Notes: a model not told the origin generated them from the letters alone. Shown: positions 8,037-17,195, counted from the stretch's first letter. The stretch is 64,000 nt of DNA from [Clostridium] clostridioforme AGR2157 (GCF_000424325.1 NZ_AUJR01000033.1:1-64000), one strand, 5' to 3'. A program made the numbers and translations.

Positions 8037-9143
8037 TCAGCCCTTACAGACAGCCTCCACAATACGTTCCATCTCTCCCCACTTCTTTTCCATATCCTCC
8101 ACCAGTCCGAACTGGGTACGGCAGCGATCCAGATTATGCTTCTCCCTGGCAATCTTAAAATAAGTGTCGCCGGACAGATAATCCGTAAGGAACCGGATTC
8201 CGCATTCCAGGGTCATGAGCCTGGCTCCCTGAGGAAGCATTTTAACCTCTGCTTCGGTAAGGCTTCCCGCGCACCCTTCCAGAAATCCTCTGGTATAGAT
8301 TTCAAAGAGAGGAATGGACAGGGACACCTTGCTTAAATCCGTTTCATCCTCCTCTGCGGTATTGGCGCCAAAGCGGATGGAATCTCCGAAATCAAAGATG
8401 GAAAGTCCCGGCATAACGGTATCCAGATCAATGATGCAGATGGCCTGACCGGTCTTGTCATCAATCATAATGTTGTTTAATTTGGTATCATTATGAGTCA
8501 CTCTCAGAGGAAGCTCCCCCTTAGCCAGCATATCCATGGCCAGACCCGCATCCTGCTCCCTGTCCATGACAAACCGAATCTCGTCCTGTACCTCTGACGC
8601 CCTGCCGCAGATATCCTCCTCCACCGCTCTCCTAAAAGCCCTGAATCTTCCCGGAGTGTCATGAAAACCCGGGATGGTCTCTGCCAGCTCTCTGGCAGGA
8701 TAGCGGGCTAAAAGTCTCTGGAAATGCCCGAAGGCCTTTCCGCTCTGGTAAAAGTCCTCCGGCTTCTCCACCAGGTTATAGCAGGTGGCTCCCTCAATGA
8801 ATAGGTACATCCTCCAGTAATTCCCCTGACTGTCCACATAGAAGGTGGCTCCCTCCCTGGTCTTTATGAGGTTCAGGGTCTCCCGGTCCGGGTCCCCGTT
8901 GTTTTTTATGACCTCCTGCCTCAGGAAGGTGGTGACCCCCTCAATATTGCGCATAAGAGATACCGGATCCTGGAAGATATCAGTATTCATCCTCTGAAGA
9001 ATATAAGGACGGTTCTCACATATGAGACGGAAGGTATCATTGATGTGGCCGTTTCCATAGCGCTCGCAGCTGATTGCTTCCCCATCCGTGGCAAAAGCTG
9101 CGGCCGCCTCCTTAAGTATATGTTTATCCATTTCAGCACTCAT
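8037..9143 (-). CDS. nahK: N-acetylhexosamine 1-kinase (NahK/LnpB-type, APH fold)
   Basis: The product is 368 aa from ATG 9143, chosen because GGAGGA lies just upstream and the ATG overlaps the stop of the previous gene (TAATG); NahK is normally near 360 aa. The kinase Brenner motif is HNDTKLNN with the catalytic Asp, and IIDLDTVMPG supplies the metal-binding Asp. In the GNB/LNB pathway this enzyme phosphorylates the GlcNAc or GalNAc released by the GH112 phosphorylase at C1. It is last in the operon with the phosphorylase, transporter and nucleotidyltransferase, which strongly favours this role over antibiotic phosphorylation. Confidence 0.85.
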   Translation of the reverse strand: MSAEMDKHILKEAAAAFATDGEAISCERYGNGHINDTFRLICENRPYILQRMNTDIFQDPVSLMRNIEGVTTFLRQEVIKNNGDPDRETLNLIKTREGATFYVDSQGNYWRMYLFIEGATCYNLVEKPEDFYQSGKAFGHFQRLLARYPARELAETIPGFHDTPGRFRAFRRAVEEDICGRASEVQDEIRFVMDREQDAGLAMDMLAKGELPLRVTHNDTKLNNIMIDDKTGQAICIIDLDTVMPGLSIFDFGDSIRFGANTAEEDETDLSKVSLSIPLFEIYTRGFLEGCAGSLTEAEVKMLPQGARLMTLECGIRFLTDYLSGDTYFKIAREKHNLDRCRTQFGLVEDMEKKWGEMERIVEAVCKG

Positions 9144-10075
9144 TACACCTGTTCCTCCCAAAGTTTCTCCGGGTACAATCCCTTATCCTTAAGGTCCCTA
9201 ATGGCCTTTACCACTGTCTCCTTATCTTTCTTATAGGTAACTCCATACCAGCGATCCACACTCTTTAGCACAGTCACCTCAGCCAGGTCTGCCTTGAGAA
9301 GTTCATCCACCACAAAGGGCAGGAAATATTCGCACTTCATAGGATTTACTGGAAGGTTTTTATCCAGGAAAGCCCCGAATCTGTTCTCCAGTTCACCCAG
9401 AATGCTCTTTGTAAACCCCCACATGTTCATGGAAACAATAGTGGACTCCGGAAGCTCTGTCCATGTAGCGCCGTCATCCTCCGTATATTCCGCCTGGTTC
9501 CCATGCTTTTCAATCCTGGTCCGCTCGTGGATATCCACCAGGCGGCTGTCTGCATCCGTCCGGCACACGCCCCTTGCCACATACCCATTCTCTGTCAGGG
9601 TATTGTACAGTTTGTAGCCCACCATGGTGTACTGGTATCTGCCCGTGTCCTCCACAGAGGACAGCTGGTCATAAATCATGTGAAAGGCTTCTTTTCCATA
9701 ATAATCATCCGCGTTGATTACAGCAAAAGGCCCGTCAATCAAATCCTTGCAGCAAAGCACTGCATGGCCCGTCCCCCACGGCTTCACCCGGCCCTCCGGC
9801 ACCCGGTATCCCTCCGGAATCTTATCCAGTTCCTGATAAACATAGGCCACATCCATATATTTACTGATGCGGTTTCCAATACGAATCTTAAAATCTTCCT
9901 CAATGGCCTTCTTGATAATGAATATGACCTTTTCAAATCCCGCTTCCCTGGCATCAAATATGGAAAAATCAATGATGATATTCCCATAGGGATCCACGGG
10001 GTCAATCTGCTTTAATCCTCCGTAACGGCTTCCCATACCCGCCGCCATGATCACTAGTACTGGTTTCTGAGACAT
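9143..10075 (-). CDS. Sugar-1-phosphate nucleotidyltransferase
   Basis: The product is 310 aa from ATG 10075, which follows AGGAGG at about 9 bases; the GTG at 10093 would place the binding site inside the gene. The N-terminal signature VIMAAGMGSRYGGLKQIDPV is the nucleotide-binding loop of NTP-transferase family enzymes, and FAVINADDYYG is the metal-binding Asp motif. Between a sugar transporter and a NahK kinase it probably activates GlcNAc-1-P, GalNAc-1-P or galactose-1-P with UTP. Bifidobacterial clusters use a GalT-like LnpC at this step, so this would be a non-homologous replacement. Its substrate is inferred. Confidence 0.8.
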   Translation of the reverse strand: MSQKPVLVIMAAGMGSRYGGLKQIDPVDPYGNIIIDFSIFDAREAGFEKVIFIIKKAIEEDFKIRIGNRISKYMDVAYVYQELDKIPEGYRVPEGRVKPWGTGHAVLCCKDLIDGPFAVINADDYYGKEAFHMIYDQLSSVEDTGRYQYTMVGYKLYNTLTENGYVARGVCRTDADSRLVDIHERTRIEKHGNQAEYTEDDGATWTELPESTIVSMNMWGFTKSILGELENRFGAFLDKNLPVNPMKCEYFLPFVVDELLKADLAEVTVLKSVDRWYGVTYKKDKETVVKAIRDLKDKGLYPEKLWEEQV

Positions 10076-10137
10076 GCTTTCCTTCCTCCTCACATGATTA
10101 TCCTTATTCCTTCACGATTCCTGTTCCTGCATCCACC

Positions 10138-11028
10138 TTATCCCTTCACGCCGCCTCCGGTTACGCCTGCTATAATCTTCTCTGACAGGAAGATATACAG
10201 GATGAAGGTTGGCAGGAACACAATGACAACAGCAGAGAACATACCGGCCCAGTCGCCTGTATATTTCATGGAGTTTATCATGGAATACAAACCCACTGCC
10301 ACCGGACGTACCTTGTCGGAATTTCCGAATATCAGGGAGATGAAATACTCGTTCCAGATATTGATAAAGTTAAATATGGTAACGGTCACTATTCCCGGCT
10401 GGGCCATGGGAAGCATGATTAGCCAAAAGGTCTTAACAGGCGGACAGCCGTCGATGGCAGCCGCTTCCTCAAACGCCCTGGACAGATTGGCAAAAAAGGT
10501 GGTTAGGAAAATGGTGGTGTAGGGCACATTGATTCCGATATACAGGAATATCAGAGTCGCCCGGTTGGCTGACACGTTGTTAAGGATGTTGAGACCTGCC
10601 ACCACGGCGAACAGCGGAAGCACAATCATGACTACCGGTACTCCCATGGACGCCACCAGGGATGACTGTATTAGTTTATTGCACACAAAGTCAAAACGTG
10701 ACAGCGCATAGGCGGCAGGCGCGCAAATCAGTATCAGCAGGGTACAGGATACCACTGCATAAAACAGGGAATTGAAGAAAATGGTGGAGACATTGGAATT
10801 GACCCATGCCTTCACATAGTTTTCTATATGGAATCCGCTCTCCAGCAGCTTATTGCTGAATATTTCCTTGGTGGTGGAAAAGCTGGCCATCAGGACCCAG
10901 CCCAGCAGGGCCAGGGTAAATAGGATCCACAGGGTAAGAATCAGGTATCCGGGGGCAAGCTTTAGTTCCTTCTTCCAGCGGACCGGTTCCCTGTACAGTT
11001 TTTCTTTTTTCTGAAATAATCCCGACAT
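10138..11028 (-). CDS. Sugar ABC transporter permease (MalG-like)
   Basis: The product is 296 aa from the ATG at 11028, preceded by GGGGGAG; the longer frame to 11097 has no ribosome binding site. Six membrane helices and the coupling loop EEAAAIDGCPPVKTFWLIMLP (EAA motif) identify it as a CUT1-type inner-membrane permease. With the permease at 11045 and the binding protein at 12075 it should import galacto-N-biose/lacto-N-biose. No dedicated ATPase is in the operon, so a shared MsmK-like ATPase elsewhere is likely. Confidence 0.88.
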   Translation of the reverse strand: MSGLFQKKEKLYREPVRWKKELKLAPGYLILTLWILFTLALLGWVLMASFSTTKEIFSNKLLESGFHIENYVKAWVNSNVSTIFFNSLFYAVVSCTLLILICAPAAYALSRFDFVCNKLIQSSLVASMGVPVVMIVLPLFAVVAGLNILNNVSANRATLIFLYIGINVPYTTIFLTTFFANLSRAFEEAAAIDGCPPVKTFWLIMLPMAQPGIVTVTIFNFINIWNEYFISLIFGNSDKVRPVAVGLYSMINSMKYTGDWAGMFSAVVIVFLPTFILYIFLSEKIIAGVTGGGVKG

Positions 11029-11044
11029 ATGTTCTCCCCCTTTC

Positions 11045-11950
11045 CTAGAATTCCAGATCTTTGTCCTGAAGCAGGTGGTTGCAGAGCCAGAACACAATGA
11101 CCACGCATACGCTTAACATCACGCCAACCGCTGCGCCAATCCCGGAATTGCGCTCCGTTACGCTGTTGCCCGCCCCAAATATCTGCATGTACAGATAAAC
11201 CATGGGGGTAATGGTCTGGGTATCGGCCGTGACCGTTGAGAACAGCTGGGACCATACGAAAAACCCAACGCTGGTAACGCTCCACATGGTGACATTGGTT
11301 CTGAACACTCCTTTTAACAGGGGTAATGTAATATAACGGAACTGGTTGAACTTATTGGCCCCGTCCAGAGTGGCTGCCTCAAAGTAATCGCCGCTGATGC
11401 GTTCAATGCCGCTGGCAAATATCAGCATGTGATAGCCCACCATGCCGAAACAGTAGGCCAGAAGCAGAGCCATGAACTTGTGGTTATTATCCAGCCACTG
11501 TATCTTTGCCAGGGAATCCAGGCCCAAAGCCTGTAAGAAATTTTTAATCAGTCCGTACTTGGGGCTGTAGACATACTGGAGCCACATGGTCGCCAGGGCC
11601 ACTGCGCTGACGATGTTAGGCAGATAAATCATTGCCCTGAAAAAGCTTTTGAAGCGGATGCCGCTGGTAATGATTACGGCAAACAGCAGAGCCAGGGACA
11701 TGACGATGATACCGCCGATAAACCATATCCGGCCCAGGTTCCACATGGAGATGCGGAACAAGGTGGTATTCGCCAGCTTCACATAGTTATCAATACCGCT
11801 GAAGGTCCATTTTGACATGGGGTCCGTGATTCCCTCAATCTTGAAAAAGCTCATGAGGATAGTCCTGATAATGGGGTAAAGGAATACCAGGACGAACATC
11901 ACCACTGCCGGTGTCATGAACACAATTATCATTCCCTTATCTTTTTTCAC
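11045..11950 (-). CDS. Sugar ABC transporter permease (MalF-like)
   Basis: The product is 301 aa if it starts at GTG 11950 (KKDKGMIIVFMTPAVVMF follows), where GGAGGA lies six bases upstream; the ATG at 11968 would place that site inside the gene. It has six membrane helices and the coupling motif FEAATLDGANKFNQFRYITLP. It pairs with the MalG-like permease 16 bases downstream. Confidence 0.87.
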   Translation of the reverse strand: MKKDKGMIIVFMTPAVVMFVLVFLYPIIRTILMSFFKIEGITDPMSKWTFSGIDNYVKLANTTLFRISMWNLGRIWFIGGIIVMSLALLFAVIITSGIRFKSFFRAMIYLPNIVSAVALATMWLQYVYSPKYGLIKNFLQALGLDSLAKIQWLDNNHKFMALLLAYCFGMVGYHMLIFASGIERISGDYFEAATLDGANKFNQFRYITLPLLKGVFRTNVTMWSVTSVGFFVWSQLFSTVTADTQTITPMVYLYMQIFGAGNSVTERNSGIGAAVGVMLSVCVVIVFWLCNHLLQDKDLEF

Positions 11951-11997
11951 GCCAGTTCCTCCTAACATAAACCTGTTCCGGATACGCTCCGGAGTCC

Positions 11998-12031
11998 AAA
12001 AAGAGGCGGCAGCGTTATACGATGCCACCTC
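11998..12031 (-). terminator. Intercistronic hairpin between the binding protein and permease genes
   Basis: On the minus strand a nine-base-pair stem (plus-strand arms 12003-12011 and 12023-12031) is followed by five U residues. Partial termination or 3'-end protection here would give more binding protein than permease, a common pattern in ABC operons. Confidence 0.5.
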
Positions 12032-12074
12032 ACTGTTGCATATTCCGTGCAAAATGCTGAATGTGTTAATCTGA

Positions 12075-13412
12075 TTACTTTCCTGCAGCCTGAAGGTTGG
12101 ATACAAATTCATCCGCTGAAATGGCTCCGCTGCAGAGCTTGGTCATGTTCTCTTTGATGATTGGTGTCATATCCACATTGTCCTCTGCGCCGGCAGCCCA
12201 TGGATAACGGGTTTTTAAGCTTTCCATTACAGGCTTCACATCAGTAAGCTGTACAGGCCACTCTGAGTTGGTGGTGTCAGCCGGGATTCCCAGGGATTCC
12301 TCAGCGAGCTTCTTGTCAAACTCGCCCTTGGTAATATAGGTAATCAGCTTAAATGCATCCTCTGCATTCTGTGAGTTCTTGTTGATAGCCAGAACCTGGC
12401 CGCCGTAGTTTGCTGCTTCCGGACCGTCCGTACCGCCTTCCACTGCCGGGTAGCTGAAGCATCCCCACTGGAAGTCGTCGCCCGCCATGTTCTTTACTTC
12501 GTTTGGAAGCCAGGAACCATTGAGGTACATGGCTGCTGTTCCCATTGCCAGCTCCTGGTTCTGTCCTGCCGGGAATACGTTGGATGCTATGTTCTCTGAA
12601 AAATATCCCTTCTGGGCAAAATCCGCATAAGCCTTGGCTGTCTCCATCACAGACGGGTCGTCCCACTTATTGTTCTTTACGATATCCGATGTCTTGTCAT
12701 AGCCGTTGAGTCTGGACATATGGTATCCGAAGAGACAAAGTATGTATGCGTCGTCACATGTAATGGGTGTATAGCCTGCGTCCTTGATCTTCTGGCATGC
12801 TGCGTCTAATTCTGCCCAGGTGGCAGGAACAGCTGTCACGCCGGCTTCCTCAAAGATTGCCTTATTGTAGAAAAACGCAAATACATTAGGCTGATAGGGA
12901 ATGGACTTAAGGGTCCCCCCTCCTACCTCGCGGCAGGCTTCCATCAGGCTTGCATTGGCAGTTGCTTCATAATCAGATGCCTTAGCCAGTTCTTCCAGAT
13001 CCATCAGATAGGCGCCCCATGTAGTATTCACACGGTCAATATCCTCGTCAAACAGATCAATGTTGGTTCCTGCGTCCAGGGCCGGCTGTAATCCCTCGCG
13101 GATTCCGGTACGTCCCTTGAACTGTACGTCCACGGCCACTCCTGTGTCTGCCGAAAACTTGTCAACTGCTTCCTTGATTACCTGGCCCTGGGGCTCTGTG
13201 GACTCCCACATGGACCAGTATACCAGACCTGTGCCATCTCCAGCCGGTGCCGGTGCGTCCGCTGCTGCAGTGGTATCTGCTGCCGCAGCCGCAGTGGTAT
13301 CAGCTGCAGCCGCAGCCGTGGTATCCGTGGCGCCGGACCCGCCGCCGCATGCTGTCAGTGAACCAACCATGGCTGCCGCCAGTGCCAATGCTATCCATTT
13401 TCTGTTTTTCAT
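12075..13412 (-). CDS. Sugar-binding lipoprotein of the GNB/LNB ABC transporter
   Basis: The product is 445 aa. The signal ends at lipobox LTAC, and the linker that follows contains near-identical repeats of DTTAAAAA (three copies around residues 29-51). The mature domain is a family-1 extracellular solute-binding protein (GLVYWSMWESTEPQGQVIK opening, AAMYLNGSWLPNEV ligand-site region). AAGGAGG precedes the start. Its own promoter lies upstream with AraC-type sites, separate from the phosphorylase promoter, so transporter and phosphorylase are transcribed as two units in tandem under one regulator. Substrate is inferred from the GH112 neighbour. Confidence 0.88.
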   Translation of the reverse strand: MKNRKWIALALAAAMVGSLTACGGGSGATDTTAAAAADTTAAAAADTTAAADAPAPAGDGTGLVYWSMWESTEPQGQVIKEAVDKFSADTGVAVDVQFKGRTGIREGLQPALDAGTNIDLFDEDIDRVNTTWGAYLMDLEELAKASDYEATANASLMEACREVGGGTLKSIPYQPNVFAFFYNKAIFEEAGVTAVPATWAELDAACQKIKDAGYTPITCDDAYILCLFGYHMSRLNGYDKTSDIVKNNKWDDPSVMETAKAYADFAQKGYFSENIASNVFPAGQNQELAMGTAAMYLNGSWLPNEVKNMAGDDFQWGCFSYPAVEGGTDGPEAANYGGQVLAINKNSQNAEDAFKLITYITKGEFDKKLAEESLGIPADTTNSEWPVQLTDVKPVMESLKTRYPWAAGAEDNVDMTPIIKENMTKLCSGAISADEFVSNLQAAGK

Positions 13413-13475
13413 AAAATACGTCCTCCTTGAATCTTATTGTGTTTTTGCCGATTCACATTAACTACCGATAATCCA

Positions 13476-13531
13476 ATTATAGTAAATGTGCACATTAAGT
13501 TCTTTGCACTATAATTTTATTTATTTGCACA
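13476..13531 (-). promoter_or_regulatory. Promoter of the transporter operon with tandem AraC-type sites
   Basis: On the minus strand TATAAT (plus 13476-13481) has no good -35 box. Upstream, TTTGCAC occurs at 13503-13509 and 13524-13530, exactly 21 bases apart, and TGTGCACA lies near 13489-13496. TTTATTTGCACA at 13520-13531 is shared exactly with the lnpA promoter at 16088-16099. Two-turn direct repeats replacing a -35 box are typical of AraC-family activation. Confidence 0.55.
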
Positions 13532-13645
13532 AAAAGCCTTTTCCTATGTATAATCCACAAATATAATTCCTGCCCCGGACTCTTGTAAGTCATTTTGTAT
13601 ACTTATTGAAGATACCCATATATAGTCCCTTCCGGATCAGCCGCC

Positions 13646-15970
13646 TTATAAGTCAAACCATTTTATTTCACATGGCCGCAGCTCCATGGAAACCCCATGT
13701 CCATCCCCGTCATAAACCACCGTGGACTGCGCCCGGCTGGTGTTGTTGACCACCGCGTATTTCCCTGCCTCAGGATATCCGTGTACCTCACAGAACAGAT
13801 TGTCTGAAAACCATTTATTCATTTCCCTTTCTTTGGAGGCAGCATAGTACATGCTCCTTATGAGAAGCCTGGTGTTCTCATGGCTGTAAGGAAGGCCCGC
13901 AAGGTACACGCCCCGCCCCCTTCCATATGGATGGGCGCTGAGATGGACCTCATGGTCTGAGTATTCCCCAATCTCCGTGTCCGCTCCCAAAGCATATACA
14001 TTCTTCATCCCTTCCCCAAAATCCAGAACCAGCCTTCCTGATTCATCCCTTGGAACGTCCTGTGTGATGAAGTGGCTGTCTGCCTGTTTTGTATCATACT
14101 TATCCGTGGACAGGGTAAAACCCTGCTCCTTATCCACCCCCAGCACATCTGCCAGCTGGAAATACCGTCCGCCCCGCTGCACGGCGCTGGGCTCGCCCAC
14201 TCCCACAAAACCGCCGCCTTCCCAGACAAACCGCCTCACTGCCGTGAGAATCTGCCCGTCCAGCCACTCATCCCCGCCGGACCAGGCCGTACCTGCATCC
14301 CCTGCATTAATGATCACATCCACGTCCTCAGGTATGCCTGACCTGCGTATATCATCAAAGCTCATAAATGTCACATCTACGCCTGCCCCGCTCAGTGCCT
14401 CCAGAATGCCGAAATAAGTGTAGGTCTGCTTATACCACAGGGCATGGGCCACCATGTAGGGCTGCCAGGAGCGCAGCTTTCCCCAGCAGTTCAACACGGC
14501 TGCCTTCAGCCCGCAAAAAGGCCTGCTTCCTCCTATATTGCCGTAGATTTCCCTAAATTCTTCCGCAACCTTCTCAATGTAATCCACAAAGCCCGGAAAT
14601 TTATAGGCCAGACTCAGATATCCGCCATACCCGATGCGGTCAACAGGTTTGCGCATCAGAGCCCTTCGGGCACAAATCCAGTTCTCCACCGCCTCAGGCA
14701 CAGGATCATTTCCCTCATAAAATGTATCAGGGAAAAAGTAGGGAAGGAAACGGCCTTCCGTATAGCTCACCACCGGAATATCGGATATAAGGCGCAGCGT
14801 TGCCCCGCCTCCCACGCTGCCCACCACGGCGTCCAGACCGATTTCCGGGAAATAAGCGCCGTAAGGCTCGGTTCCAATCCAGTTGTCGCCTAAAAACATC
14901 ATGGCCTTGCGCCCTGCCTGATGGACCAGCTCCACCAGCTCCCTGGCTTTTCCTGCCACAAAGCGCTGGATGAAGTCCATATAATCCCTGTAATGTCTGG
15001 TCGGAACCCGGAAGGAGGAATTATAGTACCCATTGTCCACAATATCCTCAGGTCTGAGGGCGTAGCCGTATTCTGCCTGGAATTCCTCCAGCGCCTTCAC
15101 GCTGACCGTTGCTCCGTATCCAAACCAGTCCACGAATTTCTCCTTTGCGTCGCTTCCGAATACCAGCGTAAAATGGTAGAAAAACGTGGTAAACCGTACA
15201 ACATCCGTATCCGGATTATCCTTTAACCACTGTACCAGGTACTCCCTTGCAAACAGACCTGAAGCCTCCTGGCGCACGTCAAAGGGAATCTCATGGGGTT
15301 TATCCCCCCAGTTATTGGTTATGTGATTGTACATCTGGGTAGGGTCCCATACCGCGTATACCAGGAAGGATACCGTATATTCGTGGAAGGGCGACGCATG
15401 CTCCAGCACCACCCGCATGGGGGCAGAATTGCCTTCTGCTTCTTTGGTTTCCGCGGCGTCCCCGGCTCCCGCGGTTTTCCCGGCTCCCGCGGCTTCCCCG
15501 GCTTCCCCGGTTCCTTCAAACACTCCCTTAAACTCCCTGCCGTCGCCAAATCCTTCCGGCATGAACGCTCCTGTCAGCTCCCACTGGGAGGCAGGGACCG
15601 CCTGGCCCGTGGTGCGGTCCATGACCTCCCACCATTTCTTAGGGTCATGGTAACAGTCAGGAACCACCTGCTGGCCAAAATACCCTTCCATAAAGTCCAT
15701 CTCCAGATGGTTCTCCACCGCGGTAAAGCGCCGGGACATGAGATATAACTGCTGGCATTCCTCCATATGCTTAACTGCAAATTCATTGTGGCCTCTTGCC
15801 ACAAAATAGGTGGTATAAATTTCCGCATCCAGAGATTTGACATCCTTGTCCAGCTTTGTCCCGTCGCTGTCACGGATGGCATCAGCGCCCCAGCGCTCCA
15901 TAAGCTCCCTTGTCTCATTAAAAAAACCGGATTCACTGGGAAGCGTAACCCTTCCTCTTGTCTTAGACAT
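13646..15970 (-). CDS. lnpA: 1,3-beta-galactosyl-N-acetylhexosamine phosphorylase (GH112)
   Basis: The product is 774 aa from ATG 15970 (MSKTRGRVTLPSESGF), which follows GGGAGGA; the frame upstream of it has no such site. GRVTLPSESGF, VVPDCYHDPKKWWEVMDR, FTTFFYHFTLVF and MMFLGDNWIGTEPYG are typical of the GH112 family, which is normally 720-750 aa. The enzyme splits galacto-N-biose or lacto-N-biose by phosphate into galactose-1-P and GalNAc/GlcNAc in the cytoplasm, giving access to mucin and milk glycans. About 30 extra residues (Gly/Ala/Glu-rich repeat, near 180-205) form an insertion encoded by a GC-rich tandem repeat. It has its own promoter and is divergent from the AraC gene. Confidence 0.93.
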   Translation of the reverse strand: MSKTRGRVTLPSESGFFNETRELMERWGADAIRDSDGTKLDKDVKSLDAEIYTTYFVARGHNEFAVKHMEECQQLYLMSRRFTAVENHLEMDFMEGYFGQQVVPDCYHDPKKWWEVMDRTTGQAVPASQWELTGAFMPEGFGDGREFKGVFEGTGEAGEAAGAGKTAGAGDAAETKEAEGNSAPMRVVLEHASPFHEYTVSFLVYAVWDPTQMYNHITNNWGDKPHEIPFDVRQEASGLFAREYLVQWLKDNPDTDVVRFTTFFYHFTLVFGSDAKEKFVDWFGYGATVSVKALEEFQAEYGYALRPEDIVDNGYYNSSFRVPTRHYRDYMDFIQRFVAGKARELVELVHQAGRKAMMFLGDNWIGTEPYGAYFPEIGLDAVVGSVGGGATLRLISDIPVVSYTEGRFLPYFFPDTFYEGNDPVPEAVENWICARRALMRKPVDRIGYGGYLSLAYKFPGFVDYIEKVAEEFREIYGNIGGSRPFCGLKAAVLNCWGKLRSWQPYMVAHALWYKQTYTYFGILEALSGAGVDVTFMSFDDIRRSGIPEDVDVIINAGDAGTAWSGGDEWLDGQILTAVRRFVWEGGGFVGVGEPSAVQRGGRYFQLADVLGVDKEQGFTLSTDKYDTKQADSHFITQDVPRDESGRLVLDFGEGMKNVYALGADTEIGEYSDHEVHLSAHPYGRGRGVYLAGLPYSHENTRLLIRSMYYAASKEREMNKWFSDNLFCEVHGYPEAGKYAVVNNTSRAQSTVVYDGDGHGVSMELRPCEIKWFDL
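15443..15514. repeat. GC-rich tandem repeat inside lnpA
   Basis: Short units built on CCCGGCTCCCGCGG and CCGGCTTCC repeat several times, stay in frame, and encode the loop EAGEAAGAGKTAGAGDAAE. Repeat slippage can change loop length without breaking the gene. Confidence 0.7.
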
Positions 15971-16043
15971 GTCCGTATCCTCCCTTATATCTTCATATTG
16001 GGCTGTTTTCCATGAGCCCATGACTCTTGATTCATTTAAATAA

Positions 16044-16119
16044 ATTATAGCGGATAGCTTTTTCTGTAACAAGACAGAGTACGAATTTTTATTTGCACAT
16101 TCTATCATTTAATTTGTAT
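16044..16119 (-). promoter_or_regulatory. lnpA promoter with AraC-type sites
   Basis: On the minus strand TTGTTA (plus 16067-16072), 17 bases, then TATAAT (plus 16044-16049). Upstream, TTTGCAC at plus 16092-16098 and TTTGTAT at 16113-16119 are 21 bases apart, matching the spacing in the transporter promoter at 13503/13524. Confidence 0.6.
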
Positions 16120-16205
16120 GATTGTATTCTGCGGGATTGATTTCTGTGGTATAATTCAGAAGATAAGACAGTTTTAGAAAAAGACAGTGCAGGAGGAAGG
16201 ATTCC

Positions 16206-17105
16206 ATGGCCTATAAAAGTGTAGTTCTGGAAGACAGCATTACCATCAACCGGATTATTTCCGTCCACTATTTCCAGTATATGAGCGACTTCTCCTTTCC
16301 CGGGGAAAGCCACGATTTCTGGGAACTGATATGTGTAGACCGCGGAGAAATTGATGCGGTGGCCGGAGACCGGCGTCTGACCTTAAAGAAGGGAAATATT
16401 CTGTTTCACAAGCCCAATGAGTTCCACAATGTACTGACCAACGGAAAGGTTTCTCCAAGCCTGGTAGTCATTGGATTCGAATGCCATTCGCCTGCCATAA
16501 AGTCATTCGAGGATCAGCTCATGTCGGTCCAGGATACGGAAAAAAAGCTCCTGGCCCAAATCATCGTGGAAGCCAGAAACACATTCGACGGAAGACTGGA
16601 TGACCCATACCAGGAGGAGCTTATCTTTAACAGTGAACCCCTGACCTTTGGTTCGGCCCAGCTCATCAGCCATTACCTGGAACAGCTGATTATCCATCTT
16701 TACAGGAGGTATTTTTCCTACTCCCTGCCAGTGCGTTCTTCCCGCTTCCTGGCTGAGGCCAGCAGCGGGAATGATACCTACAACCGAATCGTCCGCTATA
16801 TGGAGGAACATCTGGGCGAACGCATGACCATAGACAGAATCTGCCGGGACAACCTGGTGGGGCGCTCCCAGCTGCAAAAGCTGTTCCGGGACATAAAAGG
16901 CTGCGGGGTCATAGAATTCTTTTCCATGATGAAAATTGACACTGCCAAACAGATGATACGTGACAACCAGCTTAATTTCACCCAGATTGCAGACCGCCTG
17001 GGGTACAATTCCATCCATTATTTTTCCCGGCAGTTCAAGCAGATTACCTCCATGACGCCTTCTGAGTATGCCACCTCCATACGGCTGTTGTCGGAGAAGC
17101 CTTAG
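16206..17105 (+). CDS. AraC-family regulator of the GNB/LNB genes
   Basis: The product is 299 aa. The N-terminal half is a cupin-like sensing domain (HDFWELICVDRGEIDAV, LKKGNILFHKPNEFHNV). The C-terminal pair of helix-turn-helix motifs spans about 195-295, with the second helix marked by IADRLGYNSIHYFSRQFKQ, the AraC signature. It is divergent from lnpA and has its own -10 at 16150-16155. Its likely targets carry the shared 12-mer TTTATTTGCACA at 13520 and 16088. The ligand is probably the disaccharide or a derived sugar. Confidence 0.9.
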   Translation: MAYKSVVLEDSITINRIISVHYFQYMSDFSFPGESHDFWELICVDRGEIDAVAGDRRLTLKKGNILFHKPNEFHNVLTNGKVSPSLVVIGFECHSPAIKSFEDQLMSVQDTEKKLLAQIIVEARNTFDGRLDDPYQEELIFNSEPLTFGSAQLISHYLEQLIIHLYRRYFSYSLPVRSSRFLAEASSGNDTYNRIVRYMEEHLGERMTIDRICRDNLVGRSQLQKLFRDIKGCGVIEFFSMMKIDTAKQMIRDNQLNFTQIADRLGYNSIHYFSRQFKQITSMTPSEYATSIRLLSEKP

Positions 17106-17137
17106 GATTCCTCTTTGCCTGTCATTCCTCATCAGCG

Positions 17138-17182
17138 AAAAACGGCCATCCGGAGTATCATTCCTCCCAAATGACCGTTTTT
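17138..17182 (+). terminator. Terminator after the AraC gene
   Basis: AAAAACGG at 17138-17145 pairs with CCGTTTTT at 17175-17182, the T run ending the stem. It follows the AraC stop by about 30 bases. Confidence 0.6.
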
Positions 17183-17195
17183 ATCTGACTGTTTA

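Noticed and set aside
7901-8336. Plus-strand open frames opposite nahK and the pst promoter
   Set aside because: They overlap a terminator and real minus-strand genes, are Pro/Arg-rich shadows and lack ribosome binding sites.
8037-9143. Considered as an aminoglycoside phosphotransferase
   Set aside because: The fold is shared, but the operon with GH112 phosphorylase and transporter and the length fit NahK.
15293-15748. Plus-strand 151-codon frame in the lnpA repeat
   Set aside because: It is the antisense of the GC-rich repeat, gives GFPGSRGFPGSR-like low complexity, and has no family match; lnpA on the other strand is clear.
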